Part shown: piece after piece, positions 8,842 to 18,046 of the stretch | Numbering within the stretch: the first letter of the stretch is position 1 | Layout: each line of letters opens with the position of its first letter | NCBI GenBank assembly: GCA_041398965.1 | Contig: JAWKTT010000019.1 | Span: 34,985 to 98,984, forward strand | Length of the DNA stretch: 64,000 bases | Direction of reading: 5' to 3' | From: JAWKTT01 sp041398965 | GTDB lineage: Bacteria > Planctomycetota > Planctomycetia > Planctomycetales > Planctomycetaceae | Translations under genes and position numbers: made by a program | Notes under the pieces: generated by a model | Database searches by the model: none | What the model saw: only the letters and a program-made list of their open reading frames with translations | What the model was told of the DNA's origin: nothing

Positions 8842-9471
8842 ATGCTGCATCAGGAACCAGCTTCGGGGCGACCGAATCGAGGGTTTGACTTTACCTCAGC
8901 GATGTGGCTGTTGTGTGATGATGTCACGAATCGGCTGGAGGAGTTTCTGCACATCGACATGTCCCGCGTCGCTGTTTCGTATGCTCAGGCTCGAAGCGGT
9001 TCCCAGTATGGCATTCAGGCGAAGTTGACCCCCATGCGATTCGAGCGCGGGGCCGTGACGACGCGTCGGCAAGGACGTGAATGGACTTGTCAACGACTTC
9101 GGATCGGTGGAGCAGAGATGCTCTACATCCTGACGTTTTATCTCCCGCGGTTCCACAATCAGTCGTTCCGTGAGAAGATGATTACGGTGCTCCATGAGTT
9201 GTATCACATCAGTGAGCACTTCGACGGGGATATTCGACGCTTCGATGGTCGCTATCACGTCCATTCGCACAGCCAGAAAGAGTACGACCGCGAGATGGGC
9301 CGTTTCGTCGATCAGTACCTGTCGCTGAACCCAGACCGTGATTTGTACACTTGGCTCAAGTGTGATTTCCGCGCTCTCCATGAAGCTCATGGTGGTGTTT
9401 GGGGACTTCAGATTCCGATTCCCAAACTCATTCCTCTGACAAAGTCTGCCCGTATAACGCGCCCTTCGTGA
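8842..9471 (+). CDS. Putative HExxH metallopeptidase-like protein
   Basis: The product has 209 residues from ATG 8842, which has AAGGGAACGG just upstream. An upstream GTG/ATG-like start at 8797 would add 15 residues. A zinc-protease signature HELYH is at residues 118-122, and a His/Glu-rich downstream part (HVHSHSQKEYDRE) could give the third ligand. No signal peptide is visible, so it is probably cytoplasmic. The size and HExxH placement resemble the putative 'phage metallopeptidase' type family, but I cannot confirm that. It lies after the ribosomal terminator, so it is probably transcribed on its own. The function is unknown. Confidence 0.72.
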   Translation: MLHQEPASGRPNRGFDFTSAMWLLCDDVTNRLEEFLHIDMSRVAVSYAQARSGSQYGIQAKLTPMRFERGAVTTRRQGREWTCQRLRIGGAEMLYILTFYLPRFHNQSFREKMITVLHELYHISEHFDGDIRRFDGRYHVHSHSQKEYDREMGRFVDQYLSLNPDRDLYTWLKCDFRALHEAHGGVWGLQIPIPKLIPLTKSARITRPS

Positions 9472-9476
9472 TGAAG

Positions 9477-9513
9477 GTCGCTCGGTAATTTCTGCCGACT
9501 GAGGCCGAGCGAC
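9477..9513 (+). terminator. Hairpin after the HExxH gene, probable terminator
   Basis: A perfect 9-bp inverted repeat GTCGCTCGG / CCGAGCGAC with a 19-nt loop begins 5 nt after the stop codon. No T-run follows, so termination strength is uncertain. Confidence 0.5.
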
Positions 9514-9705
9514 GCAATCGAGCGGGACACTGTGGAGAGCATTTAAGCAAATGGTTCTTCACACGTTTCCGCTTCGGCGTCAATGAATTGACGTGAATTG
9601 AAGTCCGTCAAGACGGTATAAATCCGGGAGGTGAAGGGATGAGGTCTGGCCCCCTGCTCCGTCGGCCCAGGACCGTTGATGCTCTGTTATGCAAGTCTTC
9701 GCAGA

Positions 9706-9829
9706 CTGTTGAAGAACGAAGATCAGTCCTTCCAGCCTGACCCGGTGCCGTTGGATGGCCGGGTGAAAAAGGCGTACGAGTGACTCATGTCAGCGTGGAA
9801 AAGCTGACTCAAGGTCGCTTTTCGACAGG
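9706..9829. repeat. Dispersed MITE-like repeat, copy B
   Basis: Same layout as copies A and C. The left end is CTGTTGAAGAACGA. The right end is GGTCGCTTTTCGACAGG, whose reverse complement (CCTGTCGAAAAGCGACC) pairs with the left end. The internal hairpins are GATCAGT...GCCTGACC and ATGTCAGC...GCTGACT. The centre contains GCGTACGAG. Confidence 0.75.
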
Positions 9830-10149
9830 TTCTTCGCTGTTCATGGACAAAGATGGCGTTTGTCGGGAGGACTTTCGCCTGGGCTCCATGAAAAGAGCAT
9901 GTCTGAGTGGCGAGTGCGTTGGGAGCGTCATGATTAGAAGAATCGTTACAGTTTTCCTGACCGGAATGGAGTCGATGGTGCAGGCTGTATCTGTTGTACC
10001 AATGGGGGACATGAAATTGGAATGTGAGCCATGTTTGCATGAAAGGGGACTCGCTGCCATTGCGGAGTGATACCGATGAACATGAGTGGGAGAGTCTCTC
10101 CGGTTTGGGGGTTAGTCCGGACTGAGACACGTACAGTTAGGGAAGACTC

Positions 10150-12906
10150 ATGAAACATCGTCGCAGGTGGATCGTTAGCAGTGGTGCACTGTTATTCTGT
10201 GGAGCGGGTCTGTTCGTCAGTCGAATGGACCTGTGCGCCCAGACACCGTCCGATCAGATGCAGGCCCGACGTGCGGTGACATTGTTGGCCCCGGAGTTTG
10301 ATGACGACGATGCGTCGTCCGCGTCAAAGCCCCACGCGACGGCTGGGTTCCCGGTAAAACGCCAGGGGCGGGAGCTGTCATCGTCGATGGCTCAACTCGA
10401 TTCGCAGGTGACGCAACAACCGCAGGCATTTCAACGAACGACACAGCCATTGCCGCAGCGACGTGCGGCTTCGCTCGACCCGGAGACTCGCAACAAGTTG
10501 GCAGCGGCCTCGAATGATTTGCAGTCAAACTCAGACGGGAAGCGAAGCGGTCATTGGCAGCAGGAGAGTGGCCGGTTAACGCCTCGGATACGGCCTGTTC
10601 AAGGGACGGTCATTACGAATGACGATGGGGAGTTCGTGGACGTCACTGATCCTCCATTGCCTGGGGCTCAGCGAATTCAGCCACAACCTGTCGAGTCGCT
10701 TGATCGAGGGCCTTCGGAGTTCCGCGAGATTGAGAGTGGTACTCCAACTGGTCCGTTGAGCGCGAATGCGTCTCGCTATTCTTTGCCTGAGGTGGGAACA
10801 CCGTACACGAGTTCTGAGTATGCACAGAGCCATCTGAACCGGGAGTCTGATTCTGATGCTTGGCTGGCCCCTTATGAGGACCGTGCTCGACGCGCTCCAG
10901 TTCAGGAGTCAACGTTTGGTCAGGGGGAGCTCGAGGTTGGTTTGACACCGCAGTTTCGTGGCTGGTGGGAGGGACCGATCACGGAGTCGTTGCGTGATTC
11001 GAGCGAGCAGTTGCCGGTCAATGTGGACCTGCTGGTGACTGGGGCGTTGGAATTCGCTCCTCAGTTGATTGCGATACGGACGGAGCCAAATGTTCGTTAC
11101 TCACGATTTCTGGCAGAGGATGCGGCGTTCGACTGGACGGCGTTTGTGGAATCACGCTGGGATCATCTGAATGAGCCTGTGGGGAGTACGTTGACGACCG
11201 GGACCAACTCGTCACGGTTCAACGATCGAAACTACTCTGCGAAGGGGGGCGTTCGTCGGAAGAATGAGTACGGAGGACAGGTTGAGTTGAGTCAGCGAAT
11301 TGGTTGGCAGGACAACAATTCGCGATTTTTGCAGCCTTCGCCCCAGGGAACGACTCGTTTGGAGTTGAATTACACCCATCCACTGATGAATGGTGCGGGA
11401 GTTCCTTACAACACGAGCCGCATCGTGCTGGCTCAGATTGATACCAACATCGCTCATGACAAGGCGGCAACCGAGTTGCAGTCGCATTTGTTGAAGGTGA
11501 CGGAGGCGTACTGGGAACTGTATCGAGCCCGTGCGGTCTTCTTGCAGCGGAAGCGATTGTTGGGGAGTGCGCTGATGATTCGCGACACCCTGCATGGTCG
11601 ACAAGATGTGGATGCCCAGCAACGACAGATTTTACGGGGCGATGCAGCGGTGGCGAGTCGGCGTTCGGAGATCATTCGAGCGGCAGCGGCGATTCGGAAT
11701 GCAGAGTCACGCTTGCGGTTACTGGTGAACGATCCGGGAATTCTGGATGTGGGGCACCTCGAATTGATTCCGGAAGAGACCCCTTTGTTCGAGTATGTGC
11801 CGCTGTCGGTCTCGGGAGCGTTACAGTCGGCGTTGACGCATCGTCCCGATGTTTCCCAAGCGATCCGGGAACTGCGTGGGGCGAGCGTCCGGATCGGCGT
11901 GGCAGAAAATGAGTTGTTGCCGCGACTTGATCTGGTACTGCGGACCTATGTTTCTGGTCTGGAGGGAGATTCCAACATTCCGCAGTCGTGGGGAAATCAA
12001 TTTAGTCAGGGGGCACCGAGTTACGGGTTCGGAATTCTGTATGAGGTACCTCTGGGAAACCGTGCCGCGAAAGCGCGGTATGAGGCTCGTAAGTGGGAGT
12101 ACACCCGTGCCGTTCAAGAATTCCGGGCGATTGTCGAAACCGGGATGACGGAGGTCGAACTCGCAGTCCGCGAGGCCGAGACAAGTTATCGCGAGATGCT
12201 CAGTCGGCATCAGGCGTTGGTGGCGGCGGAGAATGAAGCGGGATATCTGGAGTCTCGCTGGGGGGTCTTCGCGGGTGATGGTCGTGGGACGACGCTACTT
12301 CTGGAAGACCTACTCGCGGCTCAGGAGCGTCTTGCCGATAGCGAAGGGGAGTTTGTTCAGTCTCAAGTGAATTACGTCGTGGCATTGGCGACGGTTCGTA
12401 AGGCGACTGGGACATTACTTCATATCGCCGAGCCGATGGCGGCGCCGACTCAGGGACTTGCTCCTCCGGTTGGCGAGTATTATCAGGAGGGCAGTGACAC
12501 GCATTATGGAGAGCATCATGAGCGTTTGCCCTCCGGATATGGGGACATTCCCTATGACGAATTCGGTAGCAGAAACGGTTCCAATAGTGAGATGCAGCCG
12601 ACGCCGGCACCGGGCGTCGTGGGGCCGGGAAATCACGAGCAATGGCCGATTCCTGATGCACTCAAACCATTGGAGTCGACTCCGATGGAGGCGGCCCCGG
12701 TTCCGGAGTTGCAACCGATTCCGCGTCAACAAAATTCGCCCAAGCCGGTCCCTGTCGAAAACGGGCCGTTGTTTGAAGACCCACTTCCAGATGTTGAGGG
12801 GCCACTCGTTCCGCCCGGTCCTCAGGCACGAGCATCGCGCACTCGCGGGACTCCGGTTGTGCCGGTGAACTCGACACGAACATCACTGAGAACTGTTTTT
12901 CCATGA
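10150..12906 (+). CDS. TolC-family outer-membrane efflux protein with long N- and C-terminal extensions
   Basis: The 918-residue protein starts with a basic N-terminus and hydrophobic stretch (signal peptide, about residues 1-30). A Gln/Ser/Arg-rich region of about 250 residues precedes the outer-membrane-factor domain (about 290-770), which has repeated heptad-rich helices and the paired halves expected of TolC (for example TEAYWELYRARAVFLQ and LEDLLAAQERLADSEGEF). The C-terminal about 145 residues are Pro/Gly-rich and probably disordered. TolC proteins form the exit duct of type I and RND systems. The stop codon overlaps the start of the SecA-like gene (ATGA), indicating coupled expression. 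Two HlyD-type adaptors follow, so it probably serves a tripartite exporter. Confidence 0.85.
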   Translation: MKHRRRWIVSSGALLFCGAGLFVSRMDLCAQTPSDQMQARRAVTLLAPEFDDDDASSASKPHATAGFPVKRQGRELSSSMAQLDSQVTQQPQAFQRTTQPLPQRRAASLDPETRNKLAAASNDLQSNSDGKRSGHWQQESGRLTPRIRPVQGTVITNDDGEFVDVTDPPLPGAQRIQPQPVESLDRGPSEFREIESGTPTGPLSANASRYSLPEVGTPYTSSEYAQSHLNRESDSDAWLAPYEDRARRAPVQESTFGQGELEVGLTPQFRGWWEGPITESLRDSSEQLPVNVDLLVTGALEFAPQLIAIRTEPNVRYSRFLAEDAAFDWTAFVESRWDHLNEPVGSTLTTGTNSSRFNDRNYSAKGGVRRKNEYGGQVELSQRIGWQDNNSRFLQPSPQGTTRLELNYTHPLMNGAGVPYNTSRIVLAQIDTNIAHDKAATELQSHLLKVTEAYWELYRARAVFLQRKRLLGSALMIRDTLHGRQDVDAQQRQILRGDAAVASRRSEIIRAAAAIRNAESRLRLLVNDPGILDVGHLELIPEETPLFEYVPLSVSGALQSALTHRPDVSQAIRELRGASVRIGVAENELLPRLDLVLRTYVSGLEGDSNIPQSWGNQFSQGAPSYGFGILYEVPLGNRAAKARYEARKWEYTRAVQEFRAIVETGMTEVELAVREAETSYREMLSRHQALVAAENEAGYLESRWGVFAGDGRGTTLLLEDLLAAQERLADSEGEFVQSQVNYVVALATVRKATGTLLHIAEPMAAPTQGLAPPVGEYYQEGSDTHYGEHHERLPSGYGDIPYDEFGSRNGSNSEMQPTPAPGVVGPGNHEQWPIPDALKPLESTPMEAAPVPELQPIPRQQNSPKPVPVENGPLFEDPLPDVEGPLVPPGPQARASRTRGTPVVPVNSTRTSLRTVFP

Positions 12907-14849
12907 TCGGATTTGCCGACATTCCGCGATTGCTGGGAGGTGGCCTGACGGGTCGTCGTTCCCGGCGCGAGGACCGGTTGCTGGTGCAACAGGTTCGCGA
13001 GCGGACTGCTGCGCTGGCGACAGCTTCGGACAGAGACCTGCAACTGCTGACCGATGATCTGCGGGAGCGGGTCCGTCAAGGGGCCGCAGTGACGAGTGGG
13101 GTCGTCCTTCCGATGGCGTTTTCGTTGGTAAACGAAGCTGTGCGAAGGGTCTTTGGATTTGAGCTCTATGACGTCCAAATACTGGCGGGAGCCGTGTTGA
13201 CTCGCGGCGGGATCGCAGAGATGGCGACGGGCGAAGGGAAGACTTTGACGGCATCGCTCCCGGCTTTCACCCATGCACTGACGGGAGAAGGGGTGCATGT
13301 GGTGACGTCGAATCATTATCTCGCCGGTCGAGATCAGGAGGAGTTGGCACCGGTCTTTGAATTGCTGGGGTTGTCGTCCGTCTTGCTGCCGGAGCAAGTG
13401 GCAGCGGACGAGAAACGGGGTCCGTACCAAGCGGAGATTACGTATGGGACGGGACACGAGTTTGGGTTCGATTTCTTGCGAGACGAAATTGTGTTGCGGA
13501 CACAGCGTCGGCAAAGGTTGGGGGCCGACTTTTCGTTGAAGATTCGGGGACATGGAAACAGCCGCCCGCAGATGCAGCGAGGGTTGGCGTTCGCGATTGT
13601 CGATGAGGCCGACAACGTGCTGCTTGACGATGCGGTGTCGCCGTTGCTACTGAGTGAGTCGGGGGGTGATGAGGCCTCTGACAGGAAGCTACATGAACTT
13701 GCTCGAGACTTAGTGTTGATGCTAGTTTCGGGCGTCGACTTTTTTTGTGACGTGGCGGTGTCGTCGATCTCGCTGACGGAACGTGGACTCGACCGGATTC
13801 ATGACGAGTTGCCGACGGAGTTGCTCGGGGACCTCTTGCGTCCGTGGGTGCAGTATGTCGAGCAAGCATTGCGAGCCGAGTGGCTCATGCGGCGAGACGT
13901 CCATTACGTTGTCGAAGAGGATGAGGTGCGAATCGTCGATGAGTCCACTGGGCGAATCTTCCCGGACCGGACTTGGAAGGATGGCTTGCATCAGGCGGTG
14001 GAAGCGAAAGAGCGGATCAAGATTACGGCAGAAAAGCAGGCACTTGCCCGGGTGACGCGGCAGCGGTTCTATCGGATGTATCAGGGTTTGTGCGGCATGA
14101 CCGGGACAGCGACCGGCAGCGAACGAGAGTTTGCGCAGGTCTATGGCACTCAGGTTTACGCGATTCCACTGCGGACACCTTCACGGCGACAGTTATTGCC
14201 GACACGGTCGTTTGGCAGTCGACATGCGAAATGGGAAGCTGTGGCGGATGATGTCGCGAATCGACATCAATCGGGCCAACCGGTATTGATTGGGACTCGG
14301 TCGATCTTCGACAGTGAGGAACTCGCGTCGATGCTGGTTGATCGGGGAATCCCCTTTCAATTGCTGAACGGTCGTCAGGATGCGGAAGAGGCGGAGATTA
14401 TTGCTGCCGCAGGACAAGTCGGCGCGGTAACGCTCGCGACGAATCTGGCGGGTCGAGGAACCGACATCAAGCCTTCGGCTGAGGCGCGAGTTAAGGGTGG
14501 ATTGCATGTGGTCGCGACCGAGAAGCATGACTCGGCCCGTGTTGATCGGCAGTTGGTCGGAAGAGCCGCTCGGCAAGGAGACCCGGGGTCGGCTCAATTC
14601 TTTGTCTCGGCTGATGATCCGTTATTAAAGGTTCATGCCAGTTGGCTGGCGCAAATGATGGCCCGGACGGCAGACCGTCATGGGGAAAGTCGGGTTCAGC
14701 CCGATCGGACACTGTCCCGCGTGCAATCGAGTTTGGAACGGATGGAGGCGAGGCGGCGTCAACAGATGCTGCAAGCGGACGAAGCTCGGGATCAACTGAT
14801 TCATCGATTTTCGGGGCGACGGTTGTCGACGGCGGGGGACGGAAAATAG
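12903..14849 (+). CDS. Short SecA-like preprotein translocase ATPase (accessory SecA)
   Basis: The 648-residue protein has the SecA DEAD-motor: Walker A MATGEGKT (residues 107-114), YGTGHEFGFDFLRDE, Walker B VDEADNVLLDDA (housekeeping SecA has DEVDSILIDEA), a preprotein cross-linking-domain-like segment (about 225-375), MTGTA, ATNLAGRGTDI and GRAARQGDPGSAQFF in the second nucleotide-binding domain. After that only about 75 residues remain, so the helical wing, much of the scaffold and the zinc-binding C-terminal linker of SecA (usually about 900 residues) are missing. Cytoplasmic or membrane-peripheral ATPase. Its ATGA overlap with the TolC gene and the following HlyD genes suggest a dedicated export role, not general secretion. 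Confidence 0.88.
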   Translation: MIGFADIPRLLGGGLTGRRSRREDRLLVQQVRERTAALATASDRDLQLLTDDLRERVRQGAAVTSGVVLPMAFSLVNEAVRRVFGFELYDVQILAGAVLTRGGIAEMATGEGKTLTASLPAFTHALTGEGVHVVTSNHYLAGRDQEELAPVFELLGLSSVLLPEQVAADEKRGPYQAEITYGTGHEFGFDFLRDEIVLRTQRRQRLGADFSLKIRGHGNSRPQMQRGLAFAIVDEADNVLLDDAVSPLLLSESGGDEASDRKLHELARDLVLMLVSGVDFFCDVAVSSISLTERGLDRIHDELPTELLGDLLRPWVQYVEQALRAEWLMRRDVHYVVEEDEVRIVDESTGRIFPDRTWKDGLHQAVEAKERIKITAEKQALARVTRQRFYRMYQGLCGMTGTATGSEREFAQVYGTQVYAIPLRTPSRRQLLPTRSFGSRHAKWEAVADDVANRHQSGQPVLIGTRSIFDSEELASMLVDRGIPFQLLNGRQDAEEAEIIAAAGQVGAVTLATNLAGRGTDIKPSAEARVKGGLHVVATEKHDSARVDRQLVGRAARQGDPGSAQFFVSADDPLLKVHASWLAQMMARTADRHGESRVQPDRTLSRVQSSLERMEARRRQQMLQADEARDQLIHRFSGRRLSTAGDGK

Positions 14850-14923
14850 TGTCGAGACAGTTCCTTCGACACGGTTCACACATCGTAGGTTTAAGAGACT
14901 TGTTACGAGAAAGGTCAACGAAC

Positions 14924-15841
14924 ATGTTGATAAAAAACTATCTGACGGCTGTCCCCCGATTGCGCGGGGCGATATTGTGCGGTGTCCTGATGGTGGGGGG
15001 GGTACTGTCGGGCGCTGTGCATGGTGGTGAGGTGGAAGGCTTTACCGAGCCGTATCGTGATATCGATGTGCCAGCGATGGAGTCGGGGGTCATCGAGCGA
15101 CTGACGGTTCATGAAGGGGACCATGTCACTGTCGGGCAGGAGTTAGGGGCACTCGACCTGGACGTGTTGAAGGCGACTCTGGAGATCGCCGATGTCAGCC
15201 GCAAGGCGATGGGGAAACTGGTCTCCGCACAGGCGGAGTCTCGGATGCATGCCGAGCGGTTAGAGAAGCTGAAAGTGTTGTTGGAACGGAATCATGCGAC
15301 TCAAGAAGAGATCGACCGGACAGCGATTGATAAGGAAGTGGCCGAAGCCCGCGTGCAGATTGCTCAAGAAGAACTCAAGATTCGGGAACTCGAACACAAG
15401 CGGATCGAGGTTCAGATCGAGCAGCGGATTTTTCGGTCGCCGATTGATGGTGTGGTGACCCGATTGCAAAAGGATGCTGGTGAATTCGTCTCACCGAATG
15501 ATCCGGTGATCTTGAATGTCGTTCAGTTGGATCCGTTAATGGCGGTCTTTGCGGTTCCGAGTGGGGCAGCGGAAAAATTGAAGTCGAATGCCTCTGTCGC
15601 CGTGACGGTGGGTGCGTCGGGAGCCAAATTGAGCGGCGTTGTCGAACTCGTTTCGCCAATCATCGATGCTCAGAGCGGCACTGTCATGGTGAAGGTGCGC
15701 GTCCCGAACTCCAAGGGGGACTTCCGCAGTGGCGAACGTTGTCTACTGACTATTGAAGGAGTGGGGCCGATCAATCGAACAGTCGACGCGACGGCAAAGG
15801 TGCCTGTCTCTACGACGTCGCAACGTCCAGTCTCACGGTAA
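14924..15841 (+). CDS. HlyD/RND-type membrane fusion protein (periplasmic adaptor)
   Basis: From ATG 14924 (GAGAAAGG 10 nt upstream) the product has 305 residues. A signal peptide or N-terminal anchor covers about residues 10-33. A split biotinyl-lipoyl domain flanks a coiled-coil hairpin (about 75-150: AQAESRMHAERLEKLKVLLERN... repeated Leu/Glu heptads), followed by the beta-barrel part containing RSPIDGVVTRLQKDAGEFVSPNDPV. These adaptors bridge an inner-membrane transporter to TolC. It lies 74 nt after the SecA-like gene. The hairpin is short, so it may contact the outer-membrane duct directly or via the second adaptor. Confidence 0.88.
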   Translation: MLIKNYLTAVPRLRGAILCGVLMVGGVLSGAVHGGEVEGFTEPYRDIDVPAMESGVIERLTVHEGDHVTVGQELGALDLDVLKATLEIADVSRKAMGKLVSAQAESRMHAERLEKLKVLLERNHATQEEIDRTAIDKEVAEARVQIAQEELKIRELEHKRIEVQIEQRIFRSPIDGVVTRLQKDAGEFVSPNDPVILNVVQLDPLMAVFAVPSGAAEKLKSNASVAVTVGASGAKLSGVVELVSPIIDAQSGTVMVKVRVPNSKGDFRSGERCLLTIEGVGPINRTVDATAKVPVSTTSQRPVSR

Positions 15842-15938
15842 CGATGTGATGTGAAAGGACTTCACCGACTTTCCCGGTACAGGGAGGTCTCGCGAAGGAC
15901 GCGTATCAGAAATCGTGACTCCAAGGAATGGAACCTCA

Positions 15939-17936
15939 GTGTCCGCCACCCCATTATCGTCGACTCAATTGCCAGATGAGGCACCACTTCGGCCACCGGT
16001 CGTCGAGGGAGCTGTCGCATCGCAGAGTGGGGCGTCGACGGGGACAAGGTCTGCGGCGGGGGGGCGGTCACCCTTAGTGGGGAGTTCTTCGGCGGGGGGA
16101 GTCGGTGCTGGTGGAGGAGCGGGGGTTCCGCAAGCGTTTCGAGTGAAGTGCCGCAACACTGCGTTGGCGGCGAAAAATGAACAGGAGCAGCATCTCGGAC
16201 TGGCGGCTGTGGTCGTGGCCGAGTTGGGGGTCGATCGTGTCGTGCTGGTACGGCGACCGGAAGGCTCGAAATCTGCTGAGGTCACGTCGCTGGCCCCGCA
16301 GGGTCTGGAGGCTCTTGATGAATCGCTGGGGGCGCTGTTAGTCGAGGTCGCTGCGGCGGCCTGTTCGACCGGCGTGCCTCAGGTGGGGCGGCATGCTGAG
16401 GGGCGTGGCTGGTATGCGGTCGGAGCTTCGATTCCGGGGCCGAGTCATGCGGGGACAGCGTGGGTTGCGTTGTTCAAAGGTGACGTCCGTCGACTCCCGA
16501 TGATTGCGGAGAGTTTGCAGTGTGCGCTCGAGTCCTTTGCGTTTCGTCAGCATGCGTCACCGTTGGATGTCGAAGCAATGGAAGTGGCGGAAACGTCACG
16601 ATTGACAGCCGCGGTCATTGATCTCATTGGTCGAGTTCAACGGAGCGAGTCCTCGACGGGAGCACGAGAGACGCTGGTTCGAGAGTTGGCCACTTTTCTA
16701 GGGGACGGGGGGGTTTTACTGGCGGTTCCCGATGTTCCCGGTGGTCCGATGAGCGTCGTTGTCGGGTCGTCGGCTGAGTTTTCGTTGTCGGACTCCGATC
16801 TGCGTCAAGGTTTGAACTGGGCCGCTGACGAGTCGGTCCTGCGAGGCGAGTTGTCGGTCTGGCCGGCGTCTGACGATGGGGCACGGCATGCGTTGATGGC
16901 TCATCGACATGTCAGCGAATTGGCCGACGGGGTGCCGGTACTTTCTGTGCCATTGGTGGATGGTCGACAGGCCCCGACAGGAGTGCTGTTGCTGTTAGGG
17001 CAGCCGGCCGTTCAGGAGGATGTTCAACGGGTGTTCACCGCGTTGGCAGGCCCGGTGGCGAGTTGTTTAGAAGTCTGGAAACGAACAGAGAAAGGTTGGT
17101 TGTTGCGGTCGATCGATCGGACGGGAGCGGCATTGTGGCGAGCCAAAGGGGTTGCGATTGTCTTTGCGTGTCTGCTGCTGATCGGGGCGATGTTCGTTCC
17201 GATGACGTACCATGTCCGTTGCGAGTGCGAGGTGCAGCCGGCAGCTCGTCGTTATGCGGCGGCTCAGTTTGAAGGGACCCTCGAACGTGCGTTTGTCGAA
17301 CCAGGGGATGTCGTCGAAGCGGGGCAACTTCTGGCGAGACTTGATGGCCGAGAACTGCGCTGGGAGCTTTCAGGGCTCGAAGCGGACCTGAATCGAGCAG
17401 CGACGGAACGAGCAGGTCACATGGCCGTCCGAGACCCCGGCAAGGCTCGCATCGCGGCACTGGAGGTTGAACGGCTAGAACTCAAGACACAGTTGCTCGA
17501 TCATCGGATCGAACACTTGGAAGTGCGGAGTCCGGTGCATGGGATCGTCATCACCGGCGACCTGAAGAAGTCGGAAGGGATCCCTGTGAAGAACGGGCAG
17601 ACGTTGTTCGAAATCGCCCCACTTGATCGGGTGACCCTTGATGTCCGAATCCCGAACGACGAAGTGGCTCATGTGGCCGAGCAGATGACCGTTGAGGTGA
17701 CTCTGGAGGCATATCCCGAACGGACCTGGTCTGGGACGATTCGGCGAATCCACCCTCGGTCGGAGACGAAAGACCGGCTGCACTTCTTTGTGGCCGAGGT
17801 CGAACTCGACAACCCGGAATCGCTGCTGCGTCCGGGGATGGAGGGGCGAGCTTACGTGACGACAGACAAGCATCCACTGGGCTGGAACCTGTTCCACCGC
17901 GCCTGGTACCGTACGCTGATGTGGTCCGGCTGGTAA
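15939..17936 (+). CDS. GAF-like/HlyD fusion membrane adaptor
   Basis: The product has about 665 residues from GTG 15939 (AAGGAATGGA upstream). An in-frame GTG at 15915 is an alternative. A Gly/Ser/Ala-rich N-terminus (first about 70 residues) leads to two alpha/beta regions, the second resembling a GAF sensor (about residues 205-380, ending PLVDGRQAPTGVLLLLGQPA). One membrane span (about 403-424, GVAIVFACLLLIGAMF) separates it from a C-terminal biotinyl-lipoyl/HlyD part (GTLERAFVEPGDVVEAGQLLARLDGRE; RSPVHGIVITGDL). It ends with the PLGWNLFHRAWYR-type tail that such planctomycete proteins have. That topology would put the sensor in the cytoplasm and the adaptor in the periplasm. Similar proteins often precede an M50 peptidase-HlyD gene, but none is here. 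Confidence 0.78.
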   Translation: MSATPLSSTQLPDEAPLRPPVVEGAVASQSGASTGTRSAAGGRSPLVGSSSAGGVGAGGGAGVPQAFRVKCRNTALAAKNEQEQHLGLAAVVVAELGVDRVVLVRRPEGSKSAEVTSLAPQGLEALDESLGALLVEVAAAACSTGVPQVGRHAEGRGWYAVGASIPGPSHAGTAWVALFKGDVRRLPMIAESLQCALESFAFRQHASPLDVEAMEVAETSRLTAAVIDLIGRVQRSESSTGARETLVRELATFLGDGGVLLAVPDVPGGPMSVVVGSSAEFSLSDSDLRQGLNWAADESVLRGELSVWPASDDGARHALMAHRHVSELADGVPVLSVPLVDGRQAPTGVLLLLGQPAVQEDVQRVFTALAGPVASCLEVWKRTEKGWLLRSIDRTGAALWRAKGVAIVFACLLLIGAMFVPMTYHVRCECEVQPAARRYAAAQFEGTLERAFVEPGDVVEAGQLLARLDGRELRWELSGLEADLNRAATERAGHMAVRDPGKARIAALEVERLELKTQLLDHRIEHLEVRSPVHGIVITGDLKKSEGIPVKNGQTLFEIAPLDRVTLDVRIPNDEVAHVAEQMTVEVTLEAYPERTWSGTIRRIHPRSETKDRLHFFVAEVELDNPESLLRPGMEGRAYVTTDKHPLGWNLFHRAWYRTLMWSGW

Positions 17937-18046
17937 ATGCCATGCAGGTCGATGAGATTCTCCCCTTCGACTGGGACGGGTAGTCCACTGTCGTTATGCT
18001 CTGGTTTGTGAGGGGGAGATCACACGACACGAATGGTGACGCGGTC

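Larger units (their letters stand above)
9472..10149. other. Intergenic region before the TolC/SecA cluster
   Basis: These 678 nt contain a hairpin just after the HExxH gene (9477-9513) and repeat copy B (9706-9829). The rest shows no convincing gene. Short frames at 9723-10158 have no family character. Confidence 0.6.

Noticed and set aside
12903..14849. Reading the SecA-like gene as a truncated pseudogene of secA
   Set aside because: The frame and all ATPase motifs are intact and the gene is coupled to tolC, so it is more likely a functional short form.
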